Shown piece by piece: positions 24,168-36,475 of a stretch of 64,000 bases of DNA. The notes beneath the pieces were generated by a model. That model saw nothing but the letters and a program-made list of their open reading frames with translations, did not search any database and was not told where the DNA came from. This stretch comes from Arthrobacter sp. TPD3018. Its GTDB lineage: Bacteria; Pseudomonadota; Alphaproteobacteria; Sphingomonadales; Sphingomonadaceae. The number at the start of each line of letters is the position of its first letter. The first letter of the stretch is position 1. The stretch is from positions 496,460-560,459 of the forward strand of contig QDFQ01000002.1 of assembly GCA_003075315.1 (NCBI GenBank), read 5' to 3'. The position numbers were made by a program, and so were the translations under genes.

Positions 24168-25295
24168 GTGATCCTGACCGAAGACCAGATCGCCATCCGC
24201 GACATGGTACGTACCTTCGCGCAAGATCGTCTTCGCCCGGCAAGCGCCGGTTTCGAAGCTGCGGGCGGTTACCCGCCGGATCTGTTCCGGCAGCTTGGCG
24301 AGCTGGGCCTGATGGGCATGACCGCGCCCGCCGCCGTCGGCGGGGCCGGCACCGATTACGTCTCTTACGCCCTTGCCCTGATCGAGCTCGCCGCGGCCGA
24401 CGGCGCGCTGTCGACGATCGTGTCGATCCAGAATTCGATCATGGTTTCGGGCGTGATCAAGGACGGCAGCCAGGCACAACAGGCACGCTGGCTGCCGCGA
24501 CTGGTATCCGGCGACGCGATCGGCGCCTTCGCGTTGACCGAGAGCGATGCGGGATCGGATGCCGCGGCGATCCGTACCAGCGCAACGCGCATCGATGGCG
24601 GATGGCGGCTGAACGGCGCCAAGCAATTCATCACGTCGGGCAGGATCGCCGGGGTCGCGATGGTGATCGCCGTCACCGATCCTGCTGCGGGCCGAAAGGG
24701 GATGTCCGCCTTCCTCGTCCCCACCGACACGCCCGGCTATATCGTCGACAAGGTCGAACATAAGCTCGGCCAGTCCGCCTCCGACACCTGCGCACTGCGG
24801 TTCGTCGACTGCCACGTCCCGGCCGATGCGCTGCTGGGCGAAGAGGGCCGCGGCTATGCCATCGCCCTTGCCAATCTGGAGGCGGGGCGCATCGGCATCG
24901 CCGCCCAGTCGGTCGGCATGGCGCAGGCCGCGCTCGACATCGCCGTCGCCTATGCCCGTGATCGCCGCAGCTTCGGCAAGCCGATCATCGACCATCAGGC
25001 GGTCGGCTTCCGCCTCGCCGACCTCGCGACGCAATTGGAAGCGGCGCGACAACTCGTGCTGCACGCCGCAGCGCTGAAGGACGCGGGCGAGCCTGCACTA
25101 ACCGCCGCATCGATGGCGAAGCTGTTCGCGTCGGAGGCAGCGGAAAGGATCGTGTCCGGCGCGATCCAGACGCTTGGCGGCTACGGCTATCTCGAGGAAT
25201 TCGGCCTCGCCCGCATCTATCGCGACGTCCGCGTCTGCCAGATCTACGAAGGCACGTCGGACATTCAGCGTATGGTGATCGCCCGCGCGCTGTGA
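24168..25295 (+). CDS. Acyl-CoA dehydrogenase (short/branched-chain type)
   Basis: 375 residues, GTG start at 24168 with GGAGAGG 6 bp upstream. The fold signatures are FALTESDAGSDAAAIRTSA (FAD and substrate loop), GAKQFITSG, GYAIALANLEAGRIGIAAQS, DRRSFGKPIIDHQAVGF and QTLGGYGYLEEFGLARIYRD. The catalytic base Glu is in QIYEGTSDIQRMVI. This C-terminal position of the Glu matches the SCAD/MCAD/branched-chain subfamilies. It forms the trans-2,3-double bond in the CoA ester. It is the first gene of the long beta-oxidation operon that ends with the racemase at 32827. Confidence 0.95.
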   Translation: MILTEDQIAIRDMVRTFAQDRLRPASAGFEAAGGYPPDLFRQLGELGLMGMTAPAAVGGAGTDYVSYALALIELAAADGALSTIVSIQNSIMVSGVIKDGSQAQQARWLPRLVSGDAIGAFALTESDAGSDAAAIRTSATRIDGGWRLNGAKQFITSGRIAGVAMVIAVTDPAAGRKGMSAFLVPTDTPGYIVDKVEHKLGQSASDTCALRFVDCHVPADALLGEEGRGYAIALANLEAGRIGIAAQSVGMAQAALDIAVAYARDRRSFGKPIIDHQAVGFRLADLATQLEAARQLVLHAAALKDAGEPALTAASMAKLFASEAAERIVSGAIQTLGGYGYLEEFGLARIYRDVRVCQIYEGTSDIQRMVIARAL

Positions 25296-25335
25296 CGGCG
25301 CCCTCCCAAACCCACCACCCCGGAGAGACGACAGG

Positions 25336-26097
25336 ATGAACATCGACGGCATTGCGGCGATCGTGACGGGCGGGGCCTCCGGCCTCGGCGGCGGCACCGC
25401 CAGACGGCTTGCGGCACAGGGCGCCAAGGTCACGATCTTCGATCTCAACGCCGATCTCGGCACGGCGCTGGCGCAGGAGATCGGCGGGCATTTCGTTCGC
25501 GTCGACGTGACCGACGAACAGGCGGTCGCCGATGCCATCGGGCAAGCGGAGGGCATCAACGGCAAGGCACGCATCTTGGTGAACTGCGCCGGCATCGGCC
25601 CGCCCGCGAAGGTAATCGACCGCGACGGCAACGCGCTGCCGCTCGCGTCCTTCTCCAAAATCGTGACGATCAATTTGATCGGCACGTTCAACGTCCTGTC
25701 AAAATTTGCGGCAGCGCTCCACACCGCGGCGCCGATCGGCGAGGAACGCGGCGTCGTCATCAACACCGCCTCCGTTGCCGCCTATGACGGTCAGATCGGG
25801 CAGGCCGCCTATGCCGCATCCAAGGGCGGCGTGGTCGGCATGACGCTGCCGATCGCGCGGGAACTGGCCCGCTACGGCATCCGGGTGATGACGATCGCGC
25901 CCGGCATCTTCTGGACGCCGCTGCTCGCGACGCTGCCGCAGGAGGCGCAGGACAGCCTGGGCGCGCAGGTGCCCTTCCCCAGCCGCCTCGGCCAGCCGGA
26001 CGAATATGCGCAACTGGTCGAATCGATCGTGACCAACCCGATGCTTAACGGCGAGACGATCCGCCTCGACGGCGCGATCCGGATGGCGCCGCGATGA
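25336..26097 (+). CDS. SDR family dehydrogenase (3-hydroxyacyl-CoA dehydrogenase type II-like)
   Basis: A 253-residue short-chain dehydrogenase. The cofactor motif is VTGGASGLGGGTAR, with Asp in FDLNADLG favouring NAD. NCAGIGPP and the catalytic Ser (NTASVAAYDG), Tyr-x3-Lys (YAASKGG) and the PG motif (APGIFWTPLL) are all present. The insert RDGNALPLASFSKIVTINLIG and the end FPSRLGQPDEYAQLVESIV are typical of HSD10-like 3-hydroxyacyl-CoA dehydrogenases, which perform the third step of beta-oxidation. It lies 40 bp after the first acyl-CoA dehydrogenase and overlaps the next gene by 4 bp (ATGA). Confidence 0.92.
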   Translation: MNIDGIAAIVTGGASGLGGGTARRLAAQGAKVTIFDLNADLGTALAQEIGGHFVRVDVTDEQAVADAIGQAEGINGKARILVNCAGIGPPAKVIDRDGNALPLASFSKIVTINLIGTFNVLSKFAAALHTAAPIGEERGVVINTASVAAYDGQIGQAAYAASKGGVVGMTLPIARELARYGIRVMTIAPGIFWTPLLATLPQEAQDSLGAQVPFPSRLGQPDEYAQLVESIVTNPMLNGETIRLDGAIRMAPR

Positions 26098-27278
26098 CCG
26101 CGCCCACCGAACGGGCGCGTACGATCGGAGCGGCGGTCGAGGCCTTCGTCCGCGATATCGTCGCACCCTACGAAAGCGACCCGCGCCGCGACGCACACGG
26201 GCCAAGCGACGCACTGGTCGGCGAATTGCGCGACAAGGCGCGCGCGGCGGGCGTGCTCACCCCCCACATCCTGCCCGATGGCACGCATCTGACCCAGCGC
26301 GAGACCGCCTATGTCCTGCGCCGGTCCGGCCTGTCCCCGCTCGGCCCGATCGCGGTCAACACCGCCGCGCCGGACGAGGGTAACATGTACCTCCTCGGCA
26401 AGGTCGGCAGCGACGATCAGAAGCGCCGCTTCCTCGATCCGCTGGTGCGCGGCGACGCGCGCTCGGCGTTCTTCATGACCGAACCGGCGGCAGACGGCGG
26501 CGCCGGTTCGGATCCGTCGATGATGCAGACCACCGCGACGCTCGACGGCAATCACTGGGTCGTCAACGGTCGCAAGGCGTTCATCACCGGCGCCGAGGGC
26601 GCGAAGGTCGGCATCGTCATGGCGAAGTCGGATGCCACCGACGGCACCGGGGGCGCCTGCATGTTCCTGGTCGATCTGCCCGACCCGGCGATCACCATCG
26701 AACGCGTGCTCGACACGATCGACAGTTCGATGCCCGGTGGCCATGCCGTGGTGCGGATCGACAATCTGCGCATCCCCGCCGACCAGATGCTGGGGCACAG
26801 CGGCGAAGGGTTCAAATATGCCCAGATCCGCCTCGCCCCTGCCCGGCTGTCGCACTGCATGCGCTGGCTCGGCGCGTGCGTCCGCGCGCATGAGATCGCG
26901 ACCGATTACGCCAATCGCCGGCACGCCTTCGGCAAGGTGCTGATCGATCACGAAGGCGTCGGCTTCATGCTCGCCGAAAACCTCATCGACCTGAAACAGG
27001 CCGAATTGATGATCGACTGGTGCGCCGATGCGCTGGACGGTGGTGCCAACGGCGGTCCGGAAAGCTCGATGACCAAGGTCGCCGTGTCCGAAGCGCTGAT
27101 GCGCATCGCCGACCGCTGCGTGCAGGTAATGGGCGGCACCGGCGTCACCGGCGATACGATCGTCGAGCAGGTGTTTCGCGAAATCCGTGCCTTCCGCATC
27201 TATGACGGCCCGACCGAAGTCCACAAATGGAGCCTCGCCAAAAAGATCAAGCGCGACTGGAAGGCGGCGCAGGCATGA
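26094..27278 (+). CDS. Acyl-CoA dehydrogenase (second paralogue)
   Basis: 394 residues: FFMTEPAADGGAGSDPSMMQTTA and WVVNGRKAFITGAEGAKVG for the FAD/substrate pocket, KYAQIRLAPARLSHCMRWLG, RRHAFGKVLIDHEGVGFML, QVMGGTGVTGDTIVEQVFRE and a terminal IYDGPTEVHKWSLAKKIK. The position normally holding the catalytic Glu reads IYDGPTEV, with Asp in place of Glu; several ACAD10/11-like enzymes show this divergence. These enzymes are often encoded beside an aminoglycoside-phosphotransferase-like partner, exactly as here (27424-28494). Together they may handle 4-hydroxyacyl-CoA or branched substrates. It is coupled to its neighbours by ATGA overlaps at both ends. Confidence 0.92.
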   Translation: MTAPTERARTIGAAVEAFVRDIVAPYESDPRRDAHGPSDALVGELRDKARAAGVLTPHILPDGTHLTQRETAYVLRRSGLSPLGPIAVNTAAPDEGNMYLLGKVGSDDQKRRFLDPLVRGDARSAFFMTEPAADGGAGSDPSMMQTTATLDGNHWVVNGRKAFITGAEGAKVGIVMAKSDATDGTGGACMFLVDLPDPAITIERVLDTIDSSMPGGHAVVRIDNLRIPADQMLGHSGEGFKYAQIRLAPARLSHCMRWLGACVRAHEIATDYANRRHAFGKVLIDHEGVGFMLAENLIDLKQAELMIDWCADALDGGANGGPESSMTKVAVSEALMRIADRCVQVMGGTGVTGDTIVEQVFREIRAFRIYDGPTEVHKWSLAKKIKRDWKAAQA

Positions 27279-27427
27279 GGCACCGCGACATCCAGATCGC
27301 GCGCGAGGCACGGTTGACGCTCCCCCGGCTCGAAGCGAACACTGCGCTAAACGCCGAAGCTTGTGACGCACTGGCCGCGTTCGACGCCCTCGCCGCGAGA
27401 CGCGCGCCCGTCTGGACCGGGCGATGA
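27275..27427 (+). pseudogene. 50-residue remnant of an enoyl-CoA hydratase N-terminus, still in the operon
   Basis: The peptide contains ARLTLPRLEANTALNAEACD followed by ALAAFDALAARRAPVWTGR. It aligns by eye to the crotonase N-terminus (typical form xARLTLNRPEAxNALNxxxxDALxxAFDxLxxDxxVRxxVLTG) and then stops where the catalytic core should begin. The reading frame is intact, with ATGA overlaps to both the acyl-CoA dehydrogenase upstream and the phosphotransferase downstream. It may persist as a coupling device for ribosomes even though no enzyme can be made. An alternative is a genuine small protein of unknown function. Confidence 0.55.
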
Positions 27428-28490
27428 CCGAAGCGCTCAGCCAGACCGCCAACGCAGGCACCACCGCGGTCCGTGACGCCCACCGTTTCGACGAGGCCGC
27501 GCTCGCCCGCTGGATGACCGAACACGTCGATGGCTTCGCCGGGCCGCTGACCGTCGATCAGTTCAAGGGCGGCCAGTCCAACCCGACCTATCGCCTGACC
27601 ACGCCCGGCGCCGCTTATGTCCTGCGCCGCAAACCGCCGGGGCCGCTGTTGAAGGGCGCACACGATGTGTTGCGCGAGGCGCGCGTGCTCACCGCGCTGG
27701 CGAACACCGACGTGCCCGTCGCGCCGGTCCGCGGCATCTGCGCCGACGAGGGCGTCATCGGCACGCCGTTCTTCGTGATGGGGCTGATCGAGGGGCGGAT
27801 CGTCTGGGATGCGACCTTCCCCGATGTGCCGCGCGAAGACCGCGCCGCCTATTTCGACGCGATGAACGCGACGCTCGCGGCCCTGCACAGTGTCGACTAT
27901 GCCGCCGTCGGCCTCGGCGATTACGGGCGGCCCGGCAATTACTTCGCTCGGCAGATCGCCCGCTGGTCGAAACAATATCAGGAAGATGCCGACGCCGGCC
28001 GCGATGCGGACATGGACGCCCTGGTCGCATGGCTGCCCGCCAACATCCCCGCGGATGACGAGACGCGAATCGTCCACGGCGATTTCCGCTGCGACAACAT
28101 GATCTTCCACCCCACCGAACCGCGCATCCTAGCGGTACTCGACTGGGAGCTCTCCACGCTCGGCCATCCGCTCGCTGATTTCGCCTATCATGCGATGATG
28201 TACCGAATGCCGCCCGACATCGTCGCCGGGCTGGCCGGCGCGGACATCGCCGCGCTCGGTATCCCCAGCGAGCGGGATTACATCGCCGCCTATTGCGCAC
28301 GCACGGGCCGCGCCGCCATTCCCGATTACGATTTTTACGTCGCCTTCAACATCTTCCGCCTCGCTGCGATCTTCCACGGCATCAAGGGCCGCGTGATCCG
28401 CGGCACCGCCGCCTCCGCCCACGCCCGCGAGCGCGCCGCGGCCTTCCCCCGCCTCGCCCGTCTGGCTCGCGAGGCCATGGAGAGTTGCCG

Positions 28491-28494
<4 letters not shown>
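27424..28494 (+). CDS. Phosphotransferase family protein (APH/ACAD10-11 N-domain-like)
   Basis: A 356-residue kinase-like enzyme. The N-lobe reads FKGGQSNPTYRLTT and AAYVLRRKPPG with the ATP-contacting Lys; the catalytic loop is IVHGDFRCDNMIFHP (Asp220) and the metal site is AVLDWELSTLGHPLADFAY (Asp240). This is the aminoglycoside/choline kinase fold. In animals ACAD10/11 fuse such a domain to an acyl-CoA dehydrogenase, where the kinase phosphorylates 4-hydroxyacyl-CoA before elimination and beta-oxidation. The gene pair 26094/27424 is the bacterial split version of that arrangement, separated only by the crotonase remnant. Antibiotic resistance is not implied. Confidence 0.9.
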
Positions 28495-31745
<3,251 letters not shown>

Positions 31746-31747
31746 CC

Positions 31748-32827
31748 ATGGCCGAAGCATCCGGGCCACTCGTCGGCCTTCGCGTGGTGGAGTTCGTCAG
31801 CATCGGTCCCGGCCCGCATTGCGCGATGCTGCTTTCCGATCAGGGCGCGGACGTCGTGCGGATCGATCGCCCCGGCGGCAACGGCTGGCCGAACCCGATC
31901 ATGGATCGCGGCCGTACGGTCATGACGCTCGACATCCGCAGCGACGAAGGGCGCGAGCAGGCGCTCGCCCTCTGCGACAAGGCCGATGTGCTGATCGAAG
32001 GCTTCCGCCCCGGCGTCATGGAGCGCCTCGGCCTCGGGCCCGACGTCCTGTGCGCACGCAACGACCGGCTCGTCTACGGCCGGATGACGGGGTGGGGGCA
32101 GGATGGCCCGCTCGCCCAAACGGCCGGCCACGACATCACCTATATCGCCATGACAGGCGCGCTCGCCGCGATGGGCCATGCCGGCGAACGGTCGCCCCCG
32201 CCGCTCAACCTGGTCGGTGACTTCGGCGGCGGCTCCATCTTCCTCGCCTTCGGGATCATGGCCGCCTTGTGGGAGCGCGAACGCTCCGGCCGTGGGCAGG
32301 TCATCGACGCCGCGATCGTCGACGGCGTCAGCAACCTCATGACCATGTTCACCGGCCTGACGCCCTCGGGACGCATCTCGCTGCATCGAGACCGAAACCC
32401 CCTCGCCGGCGCCGCCCCCTATTACCGCACCTACATCTGCGCCGATGGCCGTCAGATCGCCGTCGGTGCGATCGAGCCGCAATTCTGGGCCCAGCTGCTC
32501 GCGACGCTGGGCATCGCCTGCGAACGCCCATCGGACCTGCAACGCGAGGCGGCATGGCCCGAAACCACACGGCTGCTCGAAGACGCATTCGCCAGTCAGC
32601 CCCGCGCCTACTGGACAGCCCTGTTCCGCGGAACCGACGCCTGCGTCTATCCCGTCCTCACCACGCAAGAGGCGGTCCACGACCCCCATCTCCAGGCGCG
32701 CGGCACGTTCGTCGATCAGCACGGCATAACACACACCGCGCCGGCGCCACGCTTCTCCCGAACACCAGGCGCGATACAGGACGCGCGAAACGCCGATCCC
32801 GTGGAAATGCCGTGGGGCGCCGCCTGA
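31748..32827 (+). CDS. CaiB/BaiF family CoA enzyme, alpha-methylacyl-CoA racemase-like
   Basis: 359 residues. VGLRVVEFVSIGPGPHCAMLLSDQGADVVRIDRPG and PGVMERLGLGPDVL are family III CoA-transferase signatures. The motifs TGWGQDGPLAQTAGHDITYIA and LNLVGDFGGGSIFLAFGI carry the His and Asp used as the racemase acid/base pair in alpha-methylacyl-CoA racemase, so racemisation of a 2-methylacyl-CoA is more likely than CoA transfer. The same motif set is found in human AMACR and mycobacterial MCR. A racemase in the operon implies a methyl-branched (isoprenoid or sterol side-chain-like) substrate. It is the last gene of the operon, 2 bp after the ferredoxin stop. Confidence 0.9.
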   Translation: MAEASGPLVGLRVVEFVSIGPGPHCAMLLSDQGADVVRIDRPGGNGWPNPIMDRGRTVMTLDIRSDEGREQALALCDKADVLIEGFRPGVMERLGLGPDVLCARNDRLVYGRMTGWGQDGPLAQTAGHDITYIAMTGALAAMGHAGERSPPPLNLVGDFGGGSIFLAFGIMAALWERERSGRGQVIDAAIVDGVSNLMTMFTGLTPSGRISLHRDRNPLAGAAPYYRTYICADGRQIAVGAIEPQFWAQLLATLGIACERPSDLQREAAWPETTRLLEDAFASQPRAYWTALFRGTDACVYPVLTTQEAVHDPHLQARGTFVDQHGITHTAPAPRFSRTPGAIQDARNADPVEMPWGAA

Positions 32828-33222
32828 TGCGGGCGTGAGGAGACGTCTCGCCCACTCGCAGTCGCCCGAGGCTGAGCGCTCGGCCGCATGACCGAGCGTT
32901 GGCCTACCGCGCGTGCTGACGGGAAGCGGAGAGGTTGAACTCTAGCTTGAACCACCCAAGCACAACGACAAAGGTCAGCCCTTGTCCCAGGGCAGCTCGA
33001 ACCGTTTCGCCACAGAACAGTATGCCGCATGGGCCAGTCTTCAGGCAAGCGTCCCATCGCATAAACGGCTGAACCCTGACGCCAACACACACCATGTTTT
33101 TGCATGTAATTTCACGTCGGATCATCCGAAGCGCATTAATTAGGAGGGCCACGCACCCGTCGCGTCAGAAGGCACCGCGCGGACCTACACGTGGCCGCTG
33201 GCGGCGGCCACGCGTCGACCGG
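32828..33222. other. 395-bp gap between catabolic operon and AAA+ gene
   Basis: It contains the hairpin at 32875-32900. A minus-strand open frame (32904-33152) encodes a cysteine-rich N-terminus and GLTFVVVLGWFKLEFNL; it could be the tail of a decayed mobile-element gene, but I cannot identify the family. The remainder shows nothing. Confidence 0.4.
32875..32900 (+). terminator. Hairpin after the racemase gene, probable operon terminator
   Basis: AGCGCTCGG - CCGCATGA loop - CCGAGCGTT makes a 9-bp stem with one G-T pair, 47 bp beyond the stop of the operon's last gene. There is no T-run, as is common for high-GC Alphaproteobacteria, so efficiency is uncertain. Confidence 0.5.
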
Positions 33223-35181
33223 TCAAAAGCCCAGCCGGACAGACCTGCCGGGCCGCGCTGCCACCTCGGCCCTCAATCGCGCCACGAGGTCCGCCGCGTC
33301 GGCGGCGGGCCAGTACCGCAACTGCCGCGCCACCACGGCGAAGTCGCCGGGTGTCAGTCCTTCCACGGCGCGCAGACAGGCCGGGGCGGACTCTCCGAAA
33401 AAGCGCTGGAAGGCCGCGGCGGCGCGCTCTGCCCCGAGCGGTTTCAGCCGCAGCTTGAAGACGAACCGCCGCAATGTCGCCGGGTCCAGCCCCGCCTCAT
33501 GGTTCGTCGCCGCGACGACCGGCAATGGATGCAGGTCGAGCCACGTCAGCAGTTCGTTGACCTGTCCCACTTCCCAACTGGTTCGCGCCGTACTGCGGTC
33601 GAACAGCAGCGAGTCCGCCTCGTCGAACAACAGCACGGCCTCCCGCCGCCGCGCCTCGGCAAAAGCGTCGGCGATCTGCGCCTCGGTCTCGCCGACCCAT
33701 TTGGACAGCAGGTCGGATGCACGCTTGACCAGCAGCGGCCGATCGAGCGCCCGTGCCAGATGATGCGCGAAGGCGGTCTTGCCGGTGCCCGGCGGGCCCG
33801 TCAGTAGCAGCGACACGTCGCTTGCCCCGCCATCTGCCATAGCGGCGAACAGGCGATCAACCGGCCGATCGGTTTCAAACAGGTCGAGGTCGAACGCCGC
33901 CGGGCCGGGCGGCGGCAGCGTGCCACCCCGCAGTGCCCGGACCAGCGCTTCGGCCGCGACGATGCCGCCATCTTCTTCACCGGCCAGTTTACCCGCACGC
34001 GCCGCCATCCGCAGAACCGTCGCTGCCTCTGGTGCGGCGTCGAGCAACGTGGCGAAGGCAGGGCCGGGCGTCACCCGCTCCTCCCGCGCCACCCGGTCGA
34101 GCATCGCCGCTGCCGCCGCACGCGACGGCAGGTCGAGCCGCAGCACGAAGCTCATCCGCCGTAGGATCGCCGCATCGACATTGCCGATCGCGTTGGTCGT
34201 CCAGATCACCGGCACCGGGTTGGCCTCCAGCAGCCGGTTGACGAAGACCTTGCTGCCCTCGCGCCGACTGAACCAGTCGCCGCCCGCGGACGGGCTGGCA
34301 TCGCCGATCAGGTCCTCCATCTCGTCGAACAGCAGCACTGCCTGCCCGCGCCCGCCAAGCAGACGTTGCGCTAGCGCCAGTGCTGCGACGCGGTCCCACC
34401 GACCGGGTTCCTCGCCGTCCTCGTCCGCCTCGCCGACGCCGTGCAGCACCGCGCCTGCCGCCGCCGCCAGCGTATGCGCAAGTTCGGTCTTGCCGGTGCC
34501 GGGCGGTCCGTAGATCAGGATGTTGACCCCCGCCGCCGCCTCGCCCAGCGCACCGCGCAGCAGGCGGACGAGAAAGTCGATCGGCTCGACATGCGCAAAG
34601 GCGTCGAGCCCCAGCATGGCCGCCTGCCGCCGACCGACCAGCGTATCGAGCATCGCCTCTTCGCTCGCCGGAGCCCGGTCGAGCAGACGTTGCAAGGTCC
34701 AGCGGATCTCGACATCCGCCTCACCCTCGCGGGTTGCCGTGAAGCAGGCCAGGCCCAGCCGCGTGACCGCACCCCGCCGCGCCGCGCGGTCCGCGTCCTC
34801 CGCACCCGCCCCGGCCATCTCGCCGAGGAGTTGCGGCAGGTCATGCCCGTGACGGCTGAGCAATCGCGCCAAGGCACCGACGCGCGGCAGTCGGTCGCAC
34901 GCGACCATCAGGCGCAGCAGCGCCGCATCGATCGGCGACAATCCCAGCAACCGCGCCAGCGTACCCGCGAGTTCGAGCGCCTCCGCCCGCACCGGTCCCC
35001 CGCGCGGAGCAGCCAGACCGGCGAGTAAGCCTTCCCAGTTCCATTCGCCTTCTATGTCGGGCAGCAACCAGGGCCGATGCGGCTCCGCCCATTCCAGCAC
35101 CGCCTTGGCGAGCGGTGCCGTGGCGGGCAACGCGCCCGCCGTCCGGAGCATCAGGCCCCGGACGATATCCAGTTCGTCCAT
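33223..35181 (-). CDS. Two-domain AAA+ ATPase next to the rtc genes
   Basis: 652 residues with two AAA modules. Domain 1 (about 190-410) has Walker A ILIYGPPGTGKTELAHTL, Walker B VLLFDEMEDLIGDA and IWTTNAIGNVDAAILRRMSF. Domain 2 (about 430-600) has LLLTGPPGTGKTAFAHHL, AVLLFDEADSLLFDRS and VVAATNHEAGLDPATLRRFVF. Both Walker motifs and the sensor Asn/Arg residues look intact. The first about 180 residues are helical with no recognised fold. The overall pattern resembles bacterial CbbQ/spastin-like remodelling ATPases with an N-terminal winged-helix-like region. It lies 253 bp downstream of rtcA on the same strand and might belong to the RNA-repair regulon. Its substrate is unknown. Confidence 0.85.
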   Translation of the reverse strand: MDELDIVRGLMLRTAGALPATAPLAKAVLEWAEPHRPWLLPDIEGEWNWEGLLAGLAAPRGGPVRAEALELAGTLARLLGLSPIDAALLRLMVACDRLPRVGALARLLSRHGHDLPQLLGEMAGAGAEDADRAARRGAVTRLGLACFTATREGEADVEIRWTLQRLLDRAPASEEAMLDTLVGRRQAAMLGLDAFAHVEPIDFLVRLLRGALGEAAAGVNILIYGPPGTGKTELAHTLAAAAGAVLHGVGEADEDGEEPGRWDRVAALALAQRLLGGRGQAVLLFDEMEDLIGDASPSAGGDWFSRREGSKVFVNRLLEANPVPVIWTTNAIGNVDAAILRRMSFVLRLDLPSRAAAAAMLDRVAREERVTPGPAFATLLDAAPEAATVLRMAARAGKLAGEEDGGIVAAEALVRALRGGTLPPPGPAAFDLDLFETDRPVDRLFAAMADGGASDVSLLLTGPPGTGKTAFAHHLARALDRPLLVKRASDLLSKWVGETEAQIADAFAEARRREAVLLFDEADSLLFDRSTARTSWEVGQVNELLTWLDLHPLPVVAATNHEAGLDPATLRRFVFKLRLKPLGAERAAAAFQRFFGESAPACLRAVEGLTPGDFAVVARQLRYWPAADAADLVARLRAEVAARPGRSVRLGF

Positions 35182-35434
35182 GTCGTATCCACGCGTCTCT
35201 CAGGCCGACGGCGCAAGCGCGCGTCGACATCATTCCTGTCGAAAGGGTGAGGTGCGGCGGGGGCGGATGCCGGCCCGCCGCCAACGTCGTGGGACGTTTA
35301 CGCGAAAGGCCGGAGACCGCCGACCCGTGCACCGCAATAGGCGGCAAGGTCGAACACAGCATGTCTCCGTACGGCCCGCCAGTTGGTGCGGGCTGACAGA
35401 GTTGATAGCAGAAAGTCGTTACGCTCGCAATCCG

Positions 35435-36448
35435 TCAGCCGATCGTCACGGCATGCGCCCCTTCCGCCTGCTGCTCGAACTGGGTACGCCGCCCTGTGAA
35501 GCGCTCGATTACCGTCGCTGCGGTGCGGGCATGCTCGCTCGGCTTGACGGTGGTGAACACGCCGCCGCCCGCCAGCGCCATCGGTAACAGCAACTGGTCG
35601 GCGAGATACGGTCCGGCAAAGGCCTCGCACGCCAGATAGCCGCGCATCCGCCCCACCGCCGTCTTCGCGACGCGTTCCGCCGTGACGCCCAGTTGCGCGA
35701 AGCCGCTGACGATCTCGGTGACATGCTCGAACTGTGCTTCCAGCAACAGGATGTTGCCCGGGCCCTGATCAGCCGGCAATTCCCGCATGAAGCATTCGCG
35801 CTCCGACCAGTCGAAGGCCTTGCGGGCCACGGCGATCTCGCGCTCGGCGATCGACATAGGCAATCCGGCGAACAAGGCGCAAGCCGAGACGCCGACCGCC
35901 TCGCCGCGCGTCAGGCATTCGATCGGCTGGAGCGGACCGGGGGTGATATCCACCTCGATCCGCCCGCCGCCACGCGGGTAGAAGCCATGCCGGACCAGCC
36001 GCGCCTCGACCTGCCCGCCCATCCGCCGCACGATCGGTAGGAAGCAGCGCTGGATGAACTCGAACGGCGGGGCCAGCATGTTGTGGGTCCCGCCCTCCAG
36101 CATCAGCCGCGACGGACCGTCGGCGAGCAGCAGCGGCATCAGCACCGTCTGCAACACCAACCCCGTCGATCCCGCCGTTCCGACCGAAAAGCGATAGTCG
36201 CCAGCTATTACCCGGCCGGGACGGAAGGTCAGTTCGGACGCCCCGACGACCAGCCCCTCGCACGTCGCGCTGCCAATCGCACATGCCGCCTCGATCGCGG
36301 TGACATGCTGACGCATCAGTCCCGGCTTCGATCGCTTGGCGCGGACGTTGGTGATACGGACCGGCTCCCCGGTAACAAGCGACAGCGCGCACGCATTGCG
36401 TACGACCTGTCCGCCGCCTTCGCCCTCGCTGCCATCAATCTCGATCAT
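35435..36448 (-). CDS. rtcA: RNA 3'-terminal phosphate cyclase
   Basis: 337 residues. MIEIDGSEGEGGGQVVRNAC is the canonical N-terminus; the glycine-rich SVGTAGSTGLVLQTVLMPLL, GGTHNMLAPPFEFI and GFYPRGGGRIEVDITP follow, and the nucleotidyl-accepting His is in the C-terminal PSEHARTAATVIERF. RtcA converts a 3'-phosphate RNA end to a 2',3'-cyclic phosphate using ATP, producing the substrate for RtcB. An in-frame start six codons earlier (36466) is possible, but the ATG at 36448 begins the conserved sequence. It lies 27 bp after rtcB on the same strand, the usual rtcBA order. Confidence 0.96.
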   Translation of the reverse strand: MIEIDGSEGEGGGQVVRNACALSLVTGEPVRITNVRAKRSKPGLMRQHVTAIEAACAIGSATCEGLVVGASELTFRPGRVIAGDYRFSVGTAGSTGLVLQTVLMPLLLADGPSRLMLEGGTHNMLAPPFEFIQRCFLPIVRRMGGQVEARLVRHGFYPRGGGRIEVDITPGPLQPIECLTRGEAVGVSACALFAGLPMSIAEREIAVARKAFDWSERECFMRELPADQGPGNILLLEAQFEHVTEIVSGFAQLGVTAERVAKTAVGRMRGYLACEAFAGPYLADQLLLPMALAGGGVFTTVKPSEHARTAATVIERFTGRRTQFEQQAEGAHAVTIG

Positions 36449-36475
36449 GATATTCACTCTGACCAATGGTGTGCG

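Noticed and set aside
32904-33152. 82-codon minus-strand frame with GLTFVVVLGWFKLEFNL
   Set aside because: It might be a mobile-element relic, but I cannot match it to a transposase family or see terminal repeats, so it is only mentioned in the gap description.
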